Shown in pieces: positions 29,088-37,567 of a DNA stretch of 64,000 nucleotides. Numbering within the stretch: the first letter of the stretch is position 1; every line of letters begins with the position of its first letter. The stretch spans positions 248,001 through 312,000 of the forward strand of contig NZ_JANIDW010000003.1 in NCBI RefSeq assembly GCF_026385475.1, read 5' to 3'. A program made the position numbers and the translations under genes. The DNA comes from Bombella saccharophila (GTDB lineage Bacteria > Pseudomonadota > Alphaproteobacteria > Acetobacterales > Acetobacteraceae). Under the pieces are notes generated by a model. That model worked only from the letters and a program-made list of their open reading frames with translations, made no database searches and had not been told where the DNA came from.

Positions 29088-29666
29088 ATGAATATTATTC
29101 TTCTGGGCCCACCAGGTGCTGGGAAGGGGACGCAAGCAAAGCGTCTTGAGGCCCGCCGCGGCATGAAGCAAATTTCCACAGGGGATATGTTGCGTGCCGA
29201 GGTTAAAGCGCAATCGCCGATTGGTTTGGAAGTTAAAGGGCTAATGGATAAGGGACATTTTGTGCCGGATCCTATTATAGTCCAGATGATTGAGAATCGT
29301 ATTGAGCAGCCCGATTGTGTGAAGGGGGTCATTTTAGATGGTTTCCCTCGCACGGAGGCGCAGGCTGAGATTTTGGATTCTATGTTGAAGAAACGGAATC
29401 TAAAAATTGATGCCGTGATTCTGTTGGAGGTAAACGAGGAGGCTTTAGTGAAGCGTCTTTGTGAACGTCAGCATGATGATGGTTCGCGGCGGGCGGATGA
29501 CCATCCAGAGGTCATTCATGCACGCTTAGAGACGTATCGGAAGCAAACAGCTCCTATTTTGCCGTATTATGAGCAAAATGGTCGTTTGAAGCGCGTTGAT
29601 GGGATGCAAGATGTTGAAGCTGTAGGGAAGGCGATTGACGCTATTCTTGATCAGAGATCGTCTTGA
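29088..29666 (+). CDS. adk: Adenylate kinase (short-lid form)
   Basis: Catalyses ATP + AMP to 2 ADP in the cytoplasm. 192 residues, the short form with an abbreviated LID lacking the four-cysteine zinc site. P-loop GPPGAGKGT at residues 7-15, AMP-binding ISTGDMLRAEV, DGFPRTEAQ and LID arginines (ERQHDDGSRRADDHPEV) are visible. It follows secY directly, as in many bacteria, and is followed by a good terminator. Confidence 0.97.
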   Translation: MNIILLGPPGAGKGTQAKRLEARRGMKQISTGDMLRAEVKAQSPIGLEVKGLMDKGHFVPDPIIVQMIENRIEQPDCVKGVILDGFPRTEAQAEILDSMLKKRNLKIDAVILLEVNEEALVKRLCERQHDDGSRRADDHPEVIHARLETYRKQTAPILPYYEQNGRLKRVDGMQDVEAVGKAIDAILDQRSS

Positions 29667-29676
29667 GGAGTGAGCT

Positions 29677-29700
29677 GATCACGAAAAAGTGATCTTTATT
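29677..29700 (+). terminator. Terminator after adk
   Basis: GATCAC (29677-29682) and GTGATC (29689-29694) pair perfectly around GAAAAA, followed by TTTATT. The stem is short but the U-tract is good. It separates the secY-adk end of the spc section from the alpha operon. Confidence 0.65.
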
Positions 29701-29702
29701 GT

Positions 29703-29731
29703 TTGACTTGTCTGGCAGGGCAGTATATTCG
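29703..29731 (+). promoter_or_regulatory. Candidate alpha-operon promoter
   Basis: TTGACT (29703-29708) is followed by TATATT (29724-29729, spacer 15) or TATTCG (29726-29731, spacer 17). It lies directly after the adk terminator and upstream of rpsM, where a promoter is expected. The -10 choice is uncertain. Confidence 0.45.
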
Positions 29732-29835
29732 CCCAGCATAAGTTGAACGTGCCGGGCCTCATTTGGGGTTGGAATCGTTCGTAAGGACTGATGCCGGTGA
29801 GCGGCCATGGTCCGGTCAGACAAAGATTTTTGGCA

Positions 29836-29854
29836 ACGCGGCTATAAGCCGTGT
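29836..29854 (+). promoter_or_regulatory. Hairpin beside the rpsM SD
   Basis: Bases 29836-29843 and 29847-29854 form eight pairs (one G-U) around loop ATA, ending four bases before the SD GGGAGA (29859-29864). E. coli controls the alpha operon at this point by S4 binding a pseudoknot; here rpsD is not in the operon, so any repressor would act from elsewhere. Role inferred from position. Confidence 0.35.
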
Positions 29855-29870
29855 GGATGGGAGAATTGGC

Positions 29871-30248
29871 GTGGCACGTATTGCCGGCGTAAACATTCCG
29901 ACCAACAAACGGGTGGTCATCGGTCTGCGCTATGTTTATGGCATTGGTCCATCGAGCGCACAGGCTATCTGTGCAAAGCTCGGTATTGATGATGCTAAGC
30001 GCGTGAATGAGCTTTCTGACGATGAAGTCACGAAGATTCGTGATCTGATCGACAGCGAGTACCGTGTAGAGGGTGATCTTCGTCGTGAAACGGCGATGAA
30101 TATCAAACGTCTGATGGACCTTGGCTGCTATCGTGGTCTGCGTCATCGCCGTGGTCTGCCGGTTCGTGGGCAGCGTACGCATACAAATGCGCGCACCCGT
30201 AAGGGCAAGGCTGTTGCCATTGCTGGTAAGAAGAAGGCAACGCGCTAA
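29871..30248 (+). CDS. rpsM: 30S ribosomal protein S13
   Basis: Head protein contacting P-site tRNA and L5. 125 residues from the GTG at 29871 ([15 protein letters not shown]), with SD GGGAGA six bases upstream. The ATG at 29763 would add 36 residues through the leader and is rejected. The helix-two-turn-helix [15 protein letters not shown] and the basic tail [19 protein letters not shown] are typical. First gene of the alpha operon; rpmJ, often just upstream, is not here. Confidence 0.97.
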   Translation: MARIAGVNIPTNKRVVIGLRYVYGIGPSSAQAICAKLGIDDAKRVNELSDDEVTKIRDLIDSEYRVEGDLRRETAMNIKRLMDLGCYRGLRHRRGLPVRGQRTHTNARTRKGKAVAIAGKKKATR

Positions 30249-30298
30249 ACGACGCGTTTTCTGTGACGCTTTTGCAGATTTAGTAGGACGAGCATATT

Positions 30299-30691
30299 AT
30301 GGCCAAGGCTGCCGCACCGCGTATTCGTAAGAAGGAGCGTAAAAACATCATCTCTGGTGTTGCGCATGTTCTTTCGACCTTTAACAACACAATGATCACG
30401 ATTGCTGATGCCCAAGGTAATGCGATTGCGTGGTCTTCTTCTGGGGCTCAGGGTTTTAAGGGGTCTCGTAAATCCACACCTTATGCGGCACAGGTTGCTG
30501 CTGAGGATGCTGGGCGTAAAGCGCGTGAGCATGGGATGGAAACGCTGGAGATTGAGGTCTCTGGTCCAGGTTCAGGGCGTGAGAGTGCTTTACGTGCTTT
30601 GCAGGCTGTTGGTTTTACAATCACGTCTATTCGTGACATGACACCAGTGCCACATAACGGTTGTCGTCCGCGCAAGCGTCGTCGCGTTTAA
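30299..30691 (+). CDS. rpsK: 30S ribosomal protein S11
   Basis: Platform protein at the mRNA exit. 130 residues, with [40 protein letters not shown] and terminal [15 protein letters not shown]. It is followed by rpoA without an intervening rpsD; in alphaproteobacteria rpsD usually lies elsewhere. Confidence 0.98.
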   Translation: MAKAAAPRIRKKERKNIISGVAHVLSTFNNTMITIADAQGNAIAWSSSGAQGFKGSRKSTPYAAQVAAEDAGRKAREHGMETLEIEVSGPGSGRESALRALQAVGFTITSIRDMTPVPHNGCRPRKRRRV

Positions 30692-30765
30692 GGCGGACAT
30701 TTAATTTGGTTGGGTTGGTTGTCACGATTGGATGGTGCAGCCAGCTCGGCCTTGGTAAGTTCGTA

Positions 30766-30805
30766 CCGCACGACATGTGCGGGCCTGGCACCGCCAGAAA
30801 GGCGG
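30766..30805 (+). promoter_or_regulatory. Hairpins in the rpsK-rpoA gap
   Basis: CCGCAC (30766-30771) pairs with GTGCGG (30777-30782), and CCGCC (30791-30795) with GGCGG (30801-30805). They occupy the 134-base gap where many bacteria have rpsD. No U-run follows. Possibly processing or translational control of rpoA. Confidence 0.35.
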
Positions 30806-30825
30806 GCTTCGTTGTTTGAAAGGCC

Positions 30826-31851
30826 ATGATCTTGGTTCTCCAGAAAAACTGGCAGTCTCTCATCAAACCGGAGAAGCTTGAGGTCGAGCCCGGCCCGGTT
30901 CCTTCCCGCATGGCAACCATTGTTGCTGAGCCACTTGAGCGTGGCTTTGGTTTAACAGTCGGGAATGCTCTGCGCCGTATTCTTCTTTCATCGCTTCAGG
31001 GTGCTGCTGTTACAGCCATCCAGATTGATGGGGTTCTGCATGAATTTTCGTCCGTAGCGGGTGTGCGCGAGGACGTAACCGACATCGTGTTGAATGTGAA
31101 GCAGCTTGCTTTGCGGATGCATGGTGAGGGACCAAAGCGTATGGTTCTCACGGCAACTGGGCCGGGGGAAGTGACGGCAGGGCAAATTCAGACGGGCCAT
31201 GATATCGAGATCATGAACCCAGATCTGGTGATCTGCACGCTTGATGATGATGTGAAGTTTGGGATGGAATTCACGGTGAATATGGGGAAGGGCTATGTCC
31301 CCGCCTCCGCGAATCGTCCTGATGATGCGCCAATTGGTTTGATCCCCATTGATGCGATTTATTCCCCAGTGCAACGCGTCTCTTATAAGGTAGAGCCAAC
31401 GCGTGTTGGGCAGGTCACCGACTATGATAAATTGCTGTTGAGCATTGAGACCAATGGGGTGGTTACGCCGGAAGATGCTTTGGCATTGGCGGCGCGTATC
31501 ATGCAGGATCAGCTTCAGCTCTTCATCAATTTTGATGAGCCGCGTCCGGTGCAGAATGAAGAGCCGCAGGATGATCTGCCCTTTAGCCGTCACCTTCTTC
31601 GGAAAGTGGATGAGCTTGAGCTTTCCGTGCGTAGTGCAAACTGCCTGAAGAACGACAATATTGTTTATATTGGCGATCTCGTGCAGAAGAGCGAGCAGGA
31701 AATGTTGCGGACTCCGAATTTCGGTCGTAAGTCGCTGAATGAGATCAAAGAGGTGCTAACGGGCATGGGCCTCTCGCTGGGGATGAATGTCCCTGCTTGG
31801 CCGCCAGAAAGCATTGAGGATCTGGCCCGGCGTCTTGATGAGACCTTCTAA
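30826..31851 (+). CDS. rpoA: DNA-directed RNA polymerase subunit alpha
   Basis: Alpha subunit: the dimeric N-terminal domain scaffolds the core enzyme, the C-terminal domain binds UP elements and activators. 341 residues, normal. N-terminal [20 protein letters not shown] is the conserved dimer/beta contact. The C-terminal domain (from about residue 255) contains [20 protein letters not shown] with the DNA-contacting arginine and [14 protein letters not shown]. Confidence 0.98.
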   Translation: MILVLQKNWQSLIKPEKLEVEPGPVPSRMATIVAEPLERGFGLTVGNALRRILLSSLQGAAVTAIQIDGVLHEFSSVAGVREDVTDIVLNVKQLALRMHGEGPKRMVLTATGPGEVTAGQIQTGHDIEIMNPDLVICTLDDDVKFGMEFTVNMGKGYVPASANRPDDAPIGLIPIDAIYSPVQRVSYKVEPTRVGQVTDYDKLLLSIETNGVVTPEDALALAARIMQDQLQLFINFDEPRPVQNEEPQDDLPFSRHLLRKVDELELSVRSANCLKNDNIVYIGDLVQKSEQEMLRTPNFGRKSLNEIKEVLTGMGLSLGMNVPAWPPESIEDLARRLDETF

Positions 31852-31895
31852 AAAGCCCCGGCTGGGAAGTTCGGGCAAAGGATTAGGGAAAGAAA

Positions 31896-32312
31896 ATGCG
31901 TCATAATCTGAGCGGACGTAAACTTGGCGTCACCTCCACTCATCGCGCAGCTATGTTCCGTAATATGGCTGTTGCACTCATTAAACATGAGCAAATCTCC
32001 ACAACCTTACCAAAGGCTAAGGAGCTGCGCCCGGTTGTTGAGAAGCTGATCACCTTGGGTAAGCGCGGTACGCTTCATGCACGCCGTCAGGCATTTGCCC
32101 AATTGCGTGATGATGCCATCGTGAGCAAATTATTCTCTGTTTTAGGACAGCGTTACGCAAACCGTGCTGGCGGCTATAGCCGCGTGCTGAAGGCCGGTGT
32201 GCGTTATGGTGATAATGCCGATATGGCTGTGATTGAACTGGTCGACCGTGATGTTGCTGAAAAAGGCAAAGATAGCGGGCCGGAGCAGAAAGAAAATCAG
32301 GAAGCTGCTTGA
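31896..32312 (+). CDS. rplQ: 50S ribosomal protein L17
   Basis: Last gene of the alpha operon. 138 residues, starting [20 protein letters not shown], with the core [21 protein letters not shown] short acidic/Lys-rich C-terminal tail ([15 protein letters not shown]) follows the conserved domain. A strong terminator follows 29 bases downstream. Confidence 0.98.
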   Translation: MRHNLSGRKLGVTSTHRAAMFRNMAVALIKHEQISTTLPKAKELRPVVEKLITLGKRGTLHARRQAFAQLRDDAIVSKLFSVLGQRYANRAGGYSRVLKAGVRYGDNADMAVIELVDRDVAEKGKDSGPEQKENQEAA

Positions 32313-32340
32313 GCTTTTTCTCCAATAGGAGAATAAAGGA

Positions 32341-32372
32341 AAGGTCGGTGCTTTGGGGCATCGGCCTTTTTT
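32341..32372 (+). terminator. Terminator of the ribosomal block
   Basis: AGGTCGGTG (32342-32350) pairs with CATCGGCCT (32359-32367) with two G-U, followed by a six-T run (32367-32372). A classic intrinsic terminator closing the alpha operon. Confidence 0.85.
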
Positions 32373-32412
32373 CGTGGGTTAAGCGCAACCCGATAGAAAA
32401 GCAGGTGTAGCC

Positions 32413-32583
32413 ATGAGTTCTGATCTGATAAATACATGCCACTCTATTCTGGGGCTTGTGAAGGATGTGATGGAGGACCTCGTGATGGACCATCCTTGGG
32501 GATGGACGGGGTTGGCCTTTATTGTGGGGCTGCTTTTCGGGCGAAAGAAGGGGGCGGCCTGTCGTAAAGGCAGCTGTTCCTAA
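32413..32583 (+). CDS. Short single-span membrane peptide with cysteine-rich tail (56 aa)
   Basis: An ATG at 32413 opens a 56-codon frame ending TAA at 32583, flanked by the alpha-operon terminator and a second strong terminator, as expected for a separate small gene or a read-through distal gene. The N-terminal 28 residues are polar/amphipathic with one cysteine (LINTCHSILGL). Then comes one hydrophobic helix (WGWTGLAFIVGLLFG) followed by a positive KK and a tail with two cysteines (GAACRKGSCS). The positive tail suggests a cytoplasmic C-terminus. The SD is weak. I do not recognise a family. Confidence 0.6.
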   Translation: MSSDLINTCHSILGLVKDVMEDLVMDHPWGWTGLAFIVGLLFGRKKGAACRKGSCS

Positions 32584-32604
32584 ACGGGATAAGGCTGGAT
32601 TATT

Positions 32605-32638
32605 AAAAAGGCGTTCCTCAATAAGGGGAACGCCTTTT
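32605..32638 (+). terminator. Bidirectional terminator between convergent genes
   Basis: AAAAGGCGTTCC (32606-32617) and GGAACGCCTTTT (32627-32638) form a perfect 12-pair stem, extendable by a G-U and a G-C toward loop AATAA. A-run on the left and T-run on the right let it act on both strands. It separates the 56-residue gene from the leftward outer-membrane channel gene, whose stop codon is three bases away. Confidence 0.9.
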
Positions 32639-32640
32639 GT

Positions 32641-34164
32641 TTAGTTTTTATCTTTTTGAATAAAGCTAGGGAGGAAGGGGTTATCTGTCTGCAAGGAGTC
32701 TTTGGTGGGAAGTTTATTGGTATTCCATCCACCGCCGAGGTCGGTGATCAGACGGATTGTGCTGGTGACACGCTGTTGCTGGATTTGTAGCCTCATTTCC
32801 TCATATTGCAGGGCTGTTTGTTGGGCGGTGATGACGGTGGTGTAGATCTGCGTCCCAGCAAGATATTCGTTCATGGAGACAGTGACGGCTTGTTGTGCGC
32901 TATTGAGGGCTTGTTCTTGGAAGGTCATCTGCTCGCTCAGATAATGCAGGTTTGAAAGCTGGTCTTCGGTATCTTGCAGGGCTTTTAGTACGACTTGGCG
33001 GTAATTCGCTACGGCACCGTCATAATCGGCTTCGGCTTCTCGCACAGCAGCGGAGCGTGCCCCGCCTTCAAAGAGTGTTTCATTAGCTGCAGCGCCAAGG
33101 GACCATGTGCGGGTGGCAAGCTGGATGAGATGTTGGAGTGGATTACCGCTATAGCCATAGCTGGCGGACAGGGTGATCTGTGGGAAGAAGGCTCCAATCT
33201 CATAGCCGATTTCAGCATTATAGCTTTCCATTTCCCGTTCAGCTTGGGCAATGTCGGGCCGCCTTTGGAGGAGGTCAGAGGGTAAAAAGGGCGGAATTGT
33301 TGGTAATGTAAAGGGTAGAGGTGCGTGGGGAATCGTCACCTCGGCGGGGGGGTGGCCTGTTAAGACAGCAATAGCGTGCTCATATTGCGCACGCGTCACA
33401 CGGGCACCTGCGAGATTGGCTTGGGTGGATTCTAATTGATAGCGTGCTTGGTAAACACTTGTTGGGTCAGCTACACCAGCGGCTAGCTGATTGGTCAGGA
33501 TCTCTAAGTTATGTTGATAGAGATGGACATTACGGCTGTAGAGATCAATCAGACTATCCTGATAGCGGAGGTCCATATAGTCATTAGCGAGCTCCAGCTC
33601 GTAAGAGAGACGCATATTAGCCAGTAAGGCTGCATTCGCTTGCGTTGAGGTGACCTGCTGTTGGATTTGCCGACGAATCATGCCCCATACGTCAATGGTC
33701 CAACTCGCACTTGGGCCGGTGACCCATGTGTTCGTTGTTGTGACGAAGGTGTGGGGGCTATCGGCGAGGCCGCTTGTGGTGCGTCCTCCGCTAGAATTGC
33801 GATTAAAGCTGAACTTGCCGTTAAGGGTAGGGAAGAGGCTAGCGCGAACGGAATCAATCATCGCACGGGCTTTGCGATACTGCGCCTCATATTGCTTTAA
33901 GCTTTGGTTAGAGAGGCTAACCTCTTCTTCTAATTTATTTAAGGTGGGGTCGTTAAATACCTGCCACCAATCGCCTTTGGGTAAGGTGCTGAGGTAAGGG
34001 TTAGCCTTTGCCCACCCGGCAGGCGGGGGCGCTTCTTTAAAACGGGGCGAGATAATTGCTTGTGGTTTTTTATAATTCGGCCCGACCATGCACCCACTTA
34101 GAGCGAGGCCGCCCCCTATTGTTAGGGCGGTAATTTTATAAAAGAGACGAGAGGGAATAAGCAT
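32641..34164 (-). CDS. Efflux outer-membrane lipoprotein, NodT/OprM family
   Basis: Outer-membrane channel serving the MdtABC-type pump encoded just upstream on the same strand. A lipoprotein signal ends in lipobox LSGC followed by MVGPNYKKP, the usual start of mature OprM-like proteins. Two TolC-type repeats are visible, with LLQRRPDIAQAEREMESYNA around residue 300 and terminal DLGGGW. I use the ATG at 34164 (MLIPSRLFYKIT, 507 residues); ATG 34176 or GTG 34194 are alternatives and none has a clear SD. A 90-base gap separates it from the mdtC-like gene. Confidence 0.93.
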   Translation of the reverse strand: MLIPSRLFYKITALTIGGGLALSGCMVGPNYKKPQAIISPRFKEAPPPAGWAKANPYLSTLPKGDWWQVFNDPTLNKLEEEVSLSNQSLKQYEAQYRKARAMIDSVRASLFPTLNGKFSFNRNSSGGRTTSGLADSPHTFVTTTNTWVTGPSASWTIDVWGMIRRQIQQQVTSTQANAALLANMRLSYELELANDYMDLRYQDSLIDLYSRNVHLYQHNLEILTNQLAAGVADPTSVYQARYQLESTQANLAGARVTRAQYEHAIAVLTGHPPAEVTIPHAPLPFTLPTIPPFLPSDLLQRRPDIAQAEREMESYNAEIGYEIGAFFPQITLSASYGYSGNPLQHLIQLATRTWSLGAAANETLFEGGARSAAVREAEADYDGAVANYRQVVLKALQDTEDQLSNLHYLSEQMTFQEQALNSAQQAVTVSMNEYLAGTQIYTTVITAQQTALQYEEMRLQIQQQRVTSTIRLITDLGGGWNTNKLPTKDSLQTDNPFLPSFIQKDKN

Positions 34165-34285
34165 GACGATCCGCATTATGACCAAAAGCAGCACTATATT
34201 AAGGCATGCTATATCAGCTGAAGCTTTCGCAAAGGTAGTTATTACTTTTTTAGAATTGTAAAATCTACGGATGTATCATCGCGTG

Positions 34286-37200
34286 TTAGTCTGCCGTGGG
34301 GGGATGGCGAGGCATCCAAGAGCGCAGGTGCTGGCTTAGTCTATCTAGGGAGAGATAAACTACGGGGGTGGTGTATAGGGTCAGGAGTTGGCTTAGGCAG
34401 AGGCCACCAAGAATAGAGAGGCCGAGCGGTTTGCGCATCTCACTCCCATAATCCCCGCCGATGAGTAATGGGACCGCCCCGAAGGCAGCGGCGAAGGTTG
34501 TCATCAAAATAGGGCGGAAGCGTAGCCGGCTTGCGGTCATGATGGCTTCTTGTGCGGATTTGCCATGCTGGCGGGCTTGGATGGCAAAGTCAATCAGCAT
34601 AATGGCGTTCTTTTTCACAATGCCGATGAGCAAAATAACACCGATGAGGGTGAGGAGGGAGAAAGGCTGGCCAAAGAGGGTGACAGCCAGCAAGGCCCCT
34701 ACGCCGGCTGAAGGCAGGGTGGAGAGGATTGTTAGCGGGTGGACTAAGCTTTCATATAAAATACCGAGGACGACATAAACGGCTATTAACGCGGCGAGAA
34801 TTAGGAGCGGCTCTCGGCTTACAGATTTTTGCAAACTGGCTGCATTGCCAGCGAAGCCACCTTGAATCTCGCGCGGGAGATGGAGTTGCACCATGGCTTG
34901 GTTAATCGCGGTAATGGCGTCCCCTAAAGCGGCACCGGGGGCGAGGTTGAAGGATAAAGTTGTCGCGACAAACTGGCCTTGATGATTAACCGCGAGGGGG
35001 TCATTGACCTGTTTTAAGGGGCCAAGCAGAGGGAGGGGGACCATAGTCTCACTGCGGGTTGTAACGGCAGAGCCATTAGAGGCGGACTTACCCCCTGCAA
35101 GGGCATTAGCGACAGAGTTTAGATAAGAGAGCTGCCCTTCGGAGAGTGATGCGCTGGAGGTGTCATGCGCACGGACACGGATATTATTGGTGGCATAAGC
35201 CCCGTTGGCTGTACCGCCTGTTACACTCACCCGCATTTGCGTGAGGAAGTGCGGGTCGGACCAGAAGATGGGCGCGGCCTCCATAATGACGCGATATTGA
35301 TTTAATGGCTCATAAATCACAGAGGCTGCGCGTTGTCCAAAAGCGTCATAAAGCGCGTTGCTGGCGAGCTGCGGGGTAATGTTATAGCGGGCTTCTACAT
35401 CGCGTGTGAGGGCGAGGGTGATGCCACGGCCGCCTTGCTCCATATCAGAGGTTACATCAGTGAGCATAGGCAAGTGTGAGAGGGCTTCAACCACGCGTGG
35501 GGTCCATTGGTAAAGCTCCTCGGCAGAGTTGCCCTGTAAGCTATATTGATACGCCCCATCAGTTGAGCGCGCGCCCCCGCCGATGAGGCTCGGTAGGCGG
35601 AGGCGGAGGGATAGCCCGGCTTGGTGAGAAAAAAGATGGTTCAAGCGATTAATCGTGACAGAGATATCATCCTTGCGTTCTCCCTTCGGCTTGAGGGTGA
35701 TGAACATATTGACCGAATTAGAGGAGCGTTTGCCTAATCCCCCAATCGCACTGATGACATCAGGGTCTTGGGCGAGGCGTTTTTCGGCCCTAATGGTGAG
35801 GGCCTGCAACGCATGGAAGGAAATATCCTGGTCTGCCACAAGCCGCCCCATAATCATACTCTGGTCCTGCTGGGGGAAGAGCTCCTTGGGCAGGGAGGTG
35901 AAGAGCCAACCGGCGAGAAGGAGGCTGAGCGGTAGGGAGAGGAGGACGAGTTTTGGATGGGCCATCACAGCGTAGAGCGAGCGCATATAGCCTACGGTGA
36001 GGCGTTGGAAGCCATAATCCAGCTTATGGCTACACCATTTTAGGCTGGTGCGGATTATCCCTATGGAGGTGCGCGCCTGTTTATGCTCTTGCAGAGCGAG
36101 AAGCTGGGCACTGAGCATGGGGGCTAAGGTTAGGGATAACACCATCGAGACACAAAGTGCGATGATGATTGTCATGGCAAATTCATGAAAGAAAAGGCCA
36201 GAGACCCCTTCCATCAGCAAGATGGGGAGAAAAACGACAATCAGCGATAAGGTGATGGACATGACAGTAAAGACGACCTCCCCCGTGCCGTCTATGGCCG
36301 CTTTATAGGCAGATTTTCCCATTTCCTGATGGCGTGTGATGTTCTCCAACACCACAATGGCATCATCCACAACAAAGCCTGTGACGATGGTGAGGGCCAT
36401 CAGCGACATAATATCAAGCTGATAGCCTAGCAGTTTCATAAAGGCGAATGTGGTGATGATGGAAGCGGGGACGACAAGCGCAGGGATGAGGACAGCCACC
36501 CCATCGCGTAGGAAGAAAAGAACGACCAGAACCACTAACCCTACAGCGAGGATGAGGGTCCGTTGTGTATCAGCTAGTGAGGCGCGAATGGTGATAGAGC
36601 GGTCAAGCTGGAGGTCCAAACGTGTATTACCCGGCAAAGCTGTGCGCAGGAGTGGCAAACGTGCTTTTAGCCCATCGGTCGTTTGGATGATGTTAGCCCC
36701 ACTTTGGGGATAAACGGTGCAGATAATATCTGGCTGACCATTCACATAACCTGCTTGGCGGAGGTCTTCCGCACTATCAACGACATCAGCGACATCGGAG
36801 AGGCGGACAGGTTGGTTATTGCGATAGGCGATGATGAGGGAACGATAGGCACTTGCTTGTGTAGCTTGGTCATTCGTAGCGAGGATGAAACGCTGATTAT
36901 GGTTCTCGATAAAGCCTTTGGGCGTATGGGCGTTAGCAGAGGTTAGAGCAGCGCGAATATCCTCAAACCCAATCCCATAGCGGAAGAGCCGTAACGGATT
37001 AACCTCCACACGGACAGCGGGTAGCGCACTGCCGCGAATATCGACATTGCCGACCCCTTTTACTTGGCTCAGGCCGGGGAGGACGATGTTATTGGCGAAA
37101 TCATAAAGCTGTTGAGGGGTACGGGTTGAGGAAGTGAGCGTAAGGACCATGATAGGCGGCCCATTCGCGTTTGCCTTCATATAGCTAGGGTCGCTGCGGA

Positions 37201-37567
37201 GGGTTGTAGGCAAGTCTTGCCGTGCAGCGCGGAGGGCTGATTGGACATCGCGCGCGGCCCCATTAATATCGCGTGAGAGGTCAAATTGGAGGAGGATGCG
37301 GGTTTGATTAACGGTGGATTGGGAGGTCATTTCCCGCACCCCCGCAATGGCCCCTAAATGGCGCTCTAAAGGCTCGGCAATGGTGCTGGCAATTTCAGAG
37401 GGGGAGCCGCCAGGTTGGTTGGCAATGACCATCACCACAGGGTAATCGACATCGGGTAAGTCCGAGACGGGGAGATAATGATAGCCAAGGCAGCCCGCAA
37501 GAACCATCGCCAGCGTCATTAGGAGCGTGCCGACGGGGCGGCTGACAAAGAGGCGAATAAAACTCAC
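34286..37567 (-). CDS. mdtC: RND multidrug efflux permease, MdtC-like
   Basis: Second of two RND permease subunits of an MdtABC-type pump; in E. coli MdtB2MdtC heterotrimers export bile salts, novobiocin and other compounds. 1,093 residues. The N-terminus MSFIRLFVSRPVGTLLMTLA and PVSDLPDVDYPVVMVIANQP resemble MdtC. Helix 4 carries the proton-relay aspartates in GFVVDDAIVVLENITRH. The start is a GTG overlapping the mdtB stop (GTGA), so expression is coupled. Assignment of B versus C rests on order and similarity recalled by eye. Confidence 0.92.
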   Translation of the reverse strand: MSFIRLFVSRPVGTLLMTLAMVLAGCLGYHYLPVSDLPDVDYPVVMVIANQPGGSPSEIASTIAEPLERHLGAIAGVREMTSQSTVNQTRILLQFDLSRDINGAARDVQSALRAARQDLPTTLRSDPSYMKANANGPPIMVLTLTSSTRTPQQLYDFANNIVLPGLSQVKGVGNVDIRGSALPAVRVEVNPLRLFRYGIGFEDIRAALTSANAHTPKGFIENHNQRFILATNDQATQASAYRSLIIAYRNNQPVRLSDVADVVDSAEDLRQAGYVNGQPDIICTVYPQSGANIIQTTDGLKARLPLLRTALPGNTRLDLQLDRSITIRASLADTQRTLILAVGLVVLVVLFFLRDGVAVLIPALVVPASIITTFAFMKLLGYQLDIMSLMALTIVTGFVVDDAIVVLENITRHQEMGKSAYKAAIDGTGEVVFTVMSITLSLIVVFLPILLMEGVSGLFFHEFAMTIIIALCVSMVLSLTLAPMLSAQLLALQEHKQARTSIGIIRTSLKWCSHKLDYGFQRLTVGYMRSLYAVMAHPKLVLLSLPLSLLLAGWLFTSLPKELFPQQDQSMIMGRLVADQDISFHALQALTIRAEKRLAQDPDVISAIGGLGKRSSNSVNMFITLKPKGERKDDISVTINRLNHLFSHQAGLSLRLRLPSLIGGGARSTDGAYQYSLQGNSAEELYQWTPRVVEALSHLPMLTDVTSDMEQGGRGITLALTRDVEARYNITPQLASNALYDAFGQRAASVIYEPLNQYRVIMEAAPIFWSDPHFLTQMRVSVTGGTANGAYATNNIRVRAHDTSSASLSEGQLSYLNSVANALAGGKSASNGSAVTTRSETMVPLPLLGPLKQVNDPLAVNHQGQFVATTLSFNLAPGAALGDAITAINQAMVQLHLPREIQGGFAGNAASLQKSVSREPLLILAALIAVYVVLGILYESLVHPLTILSTLPSAGVGALLAVTLFGQPFSLLTLIGVILLIGIVKKNAIMLIDFAIQARQHGKSAQEAIMTASRLRFRPILMTTFAAAFGAVPLLIGGDYGSEMRKPLGLSILGGLCLSQLLTLYTTPVVYLSLDRLSQHLRSWMPRHPPTAD

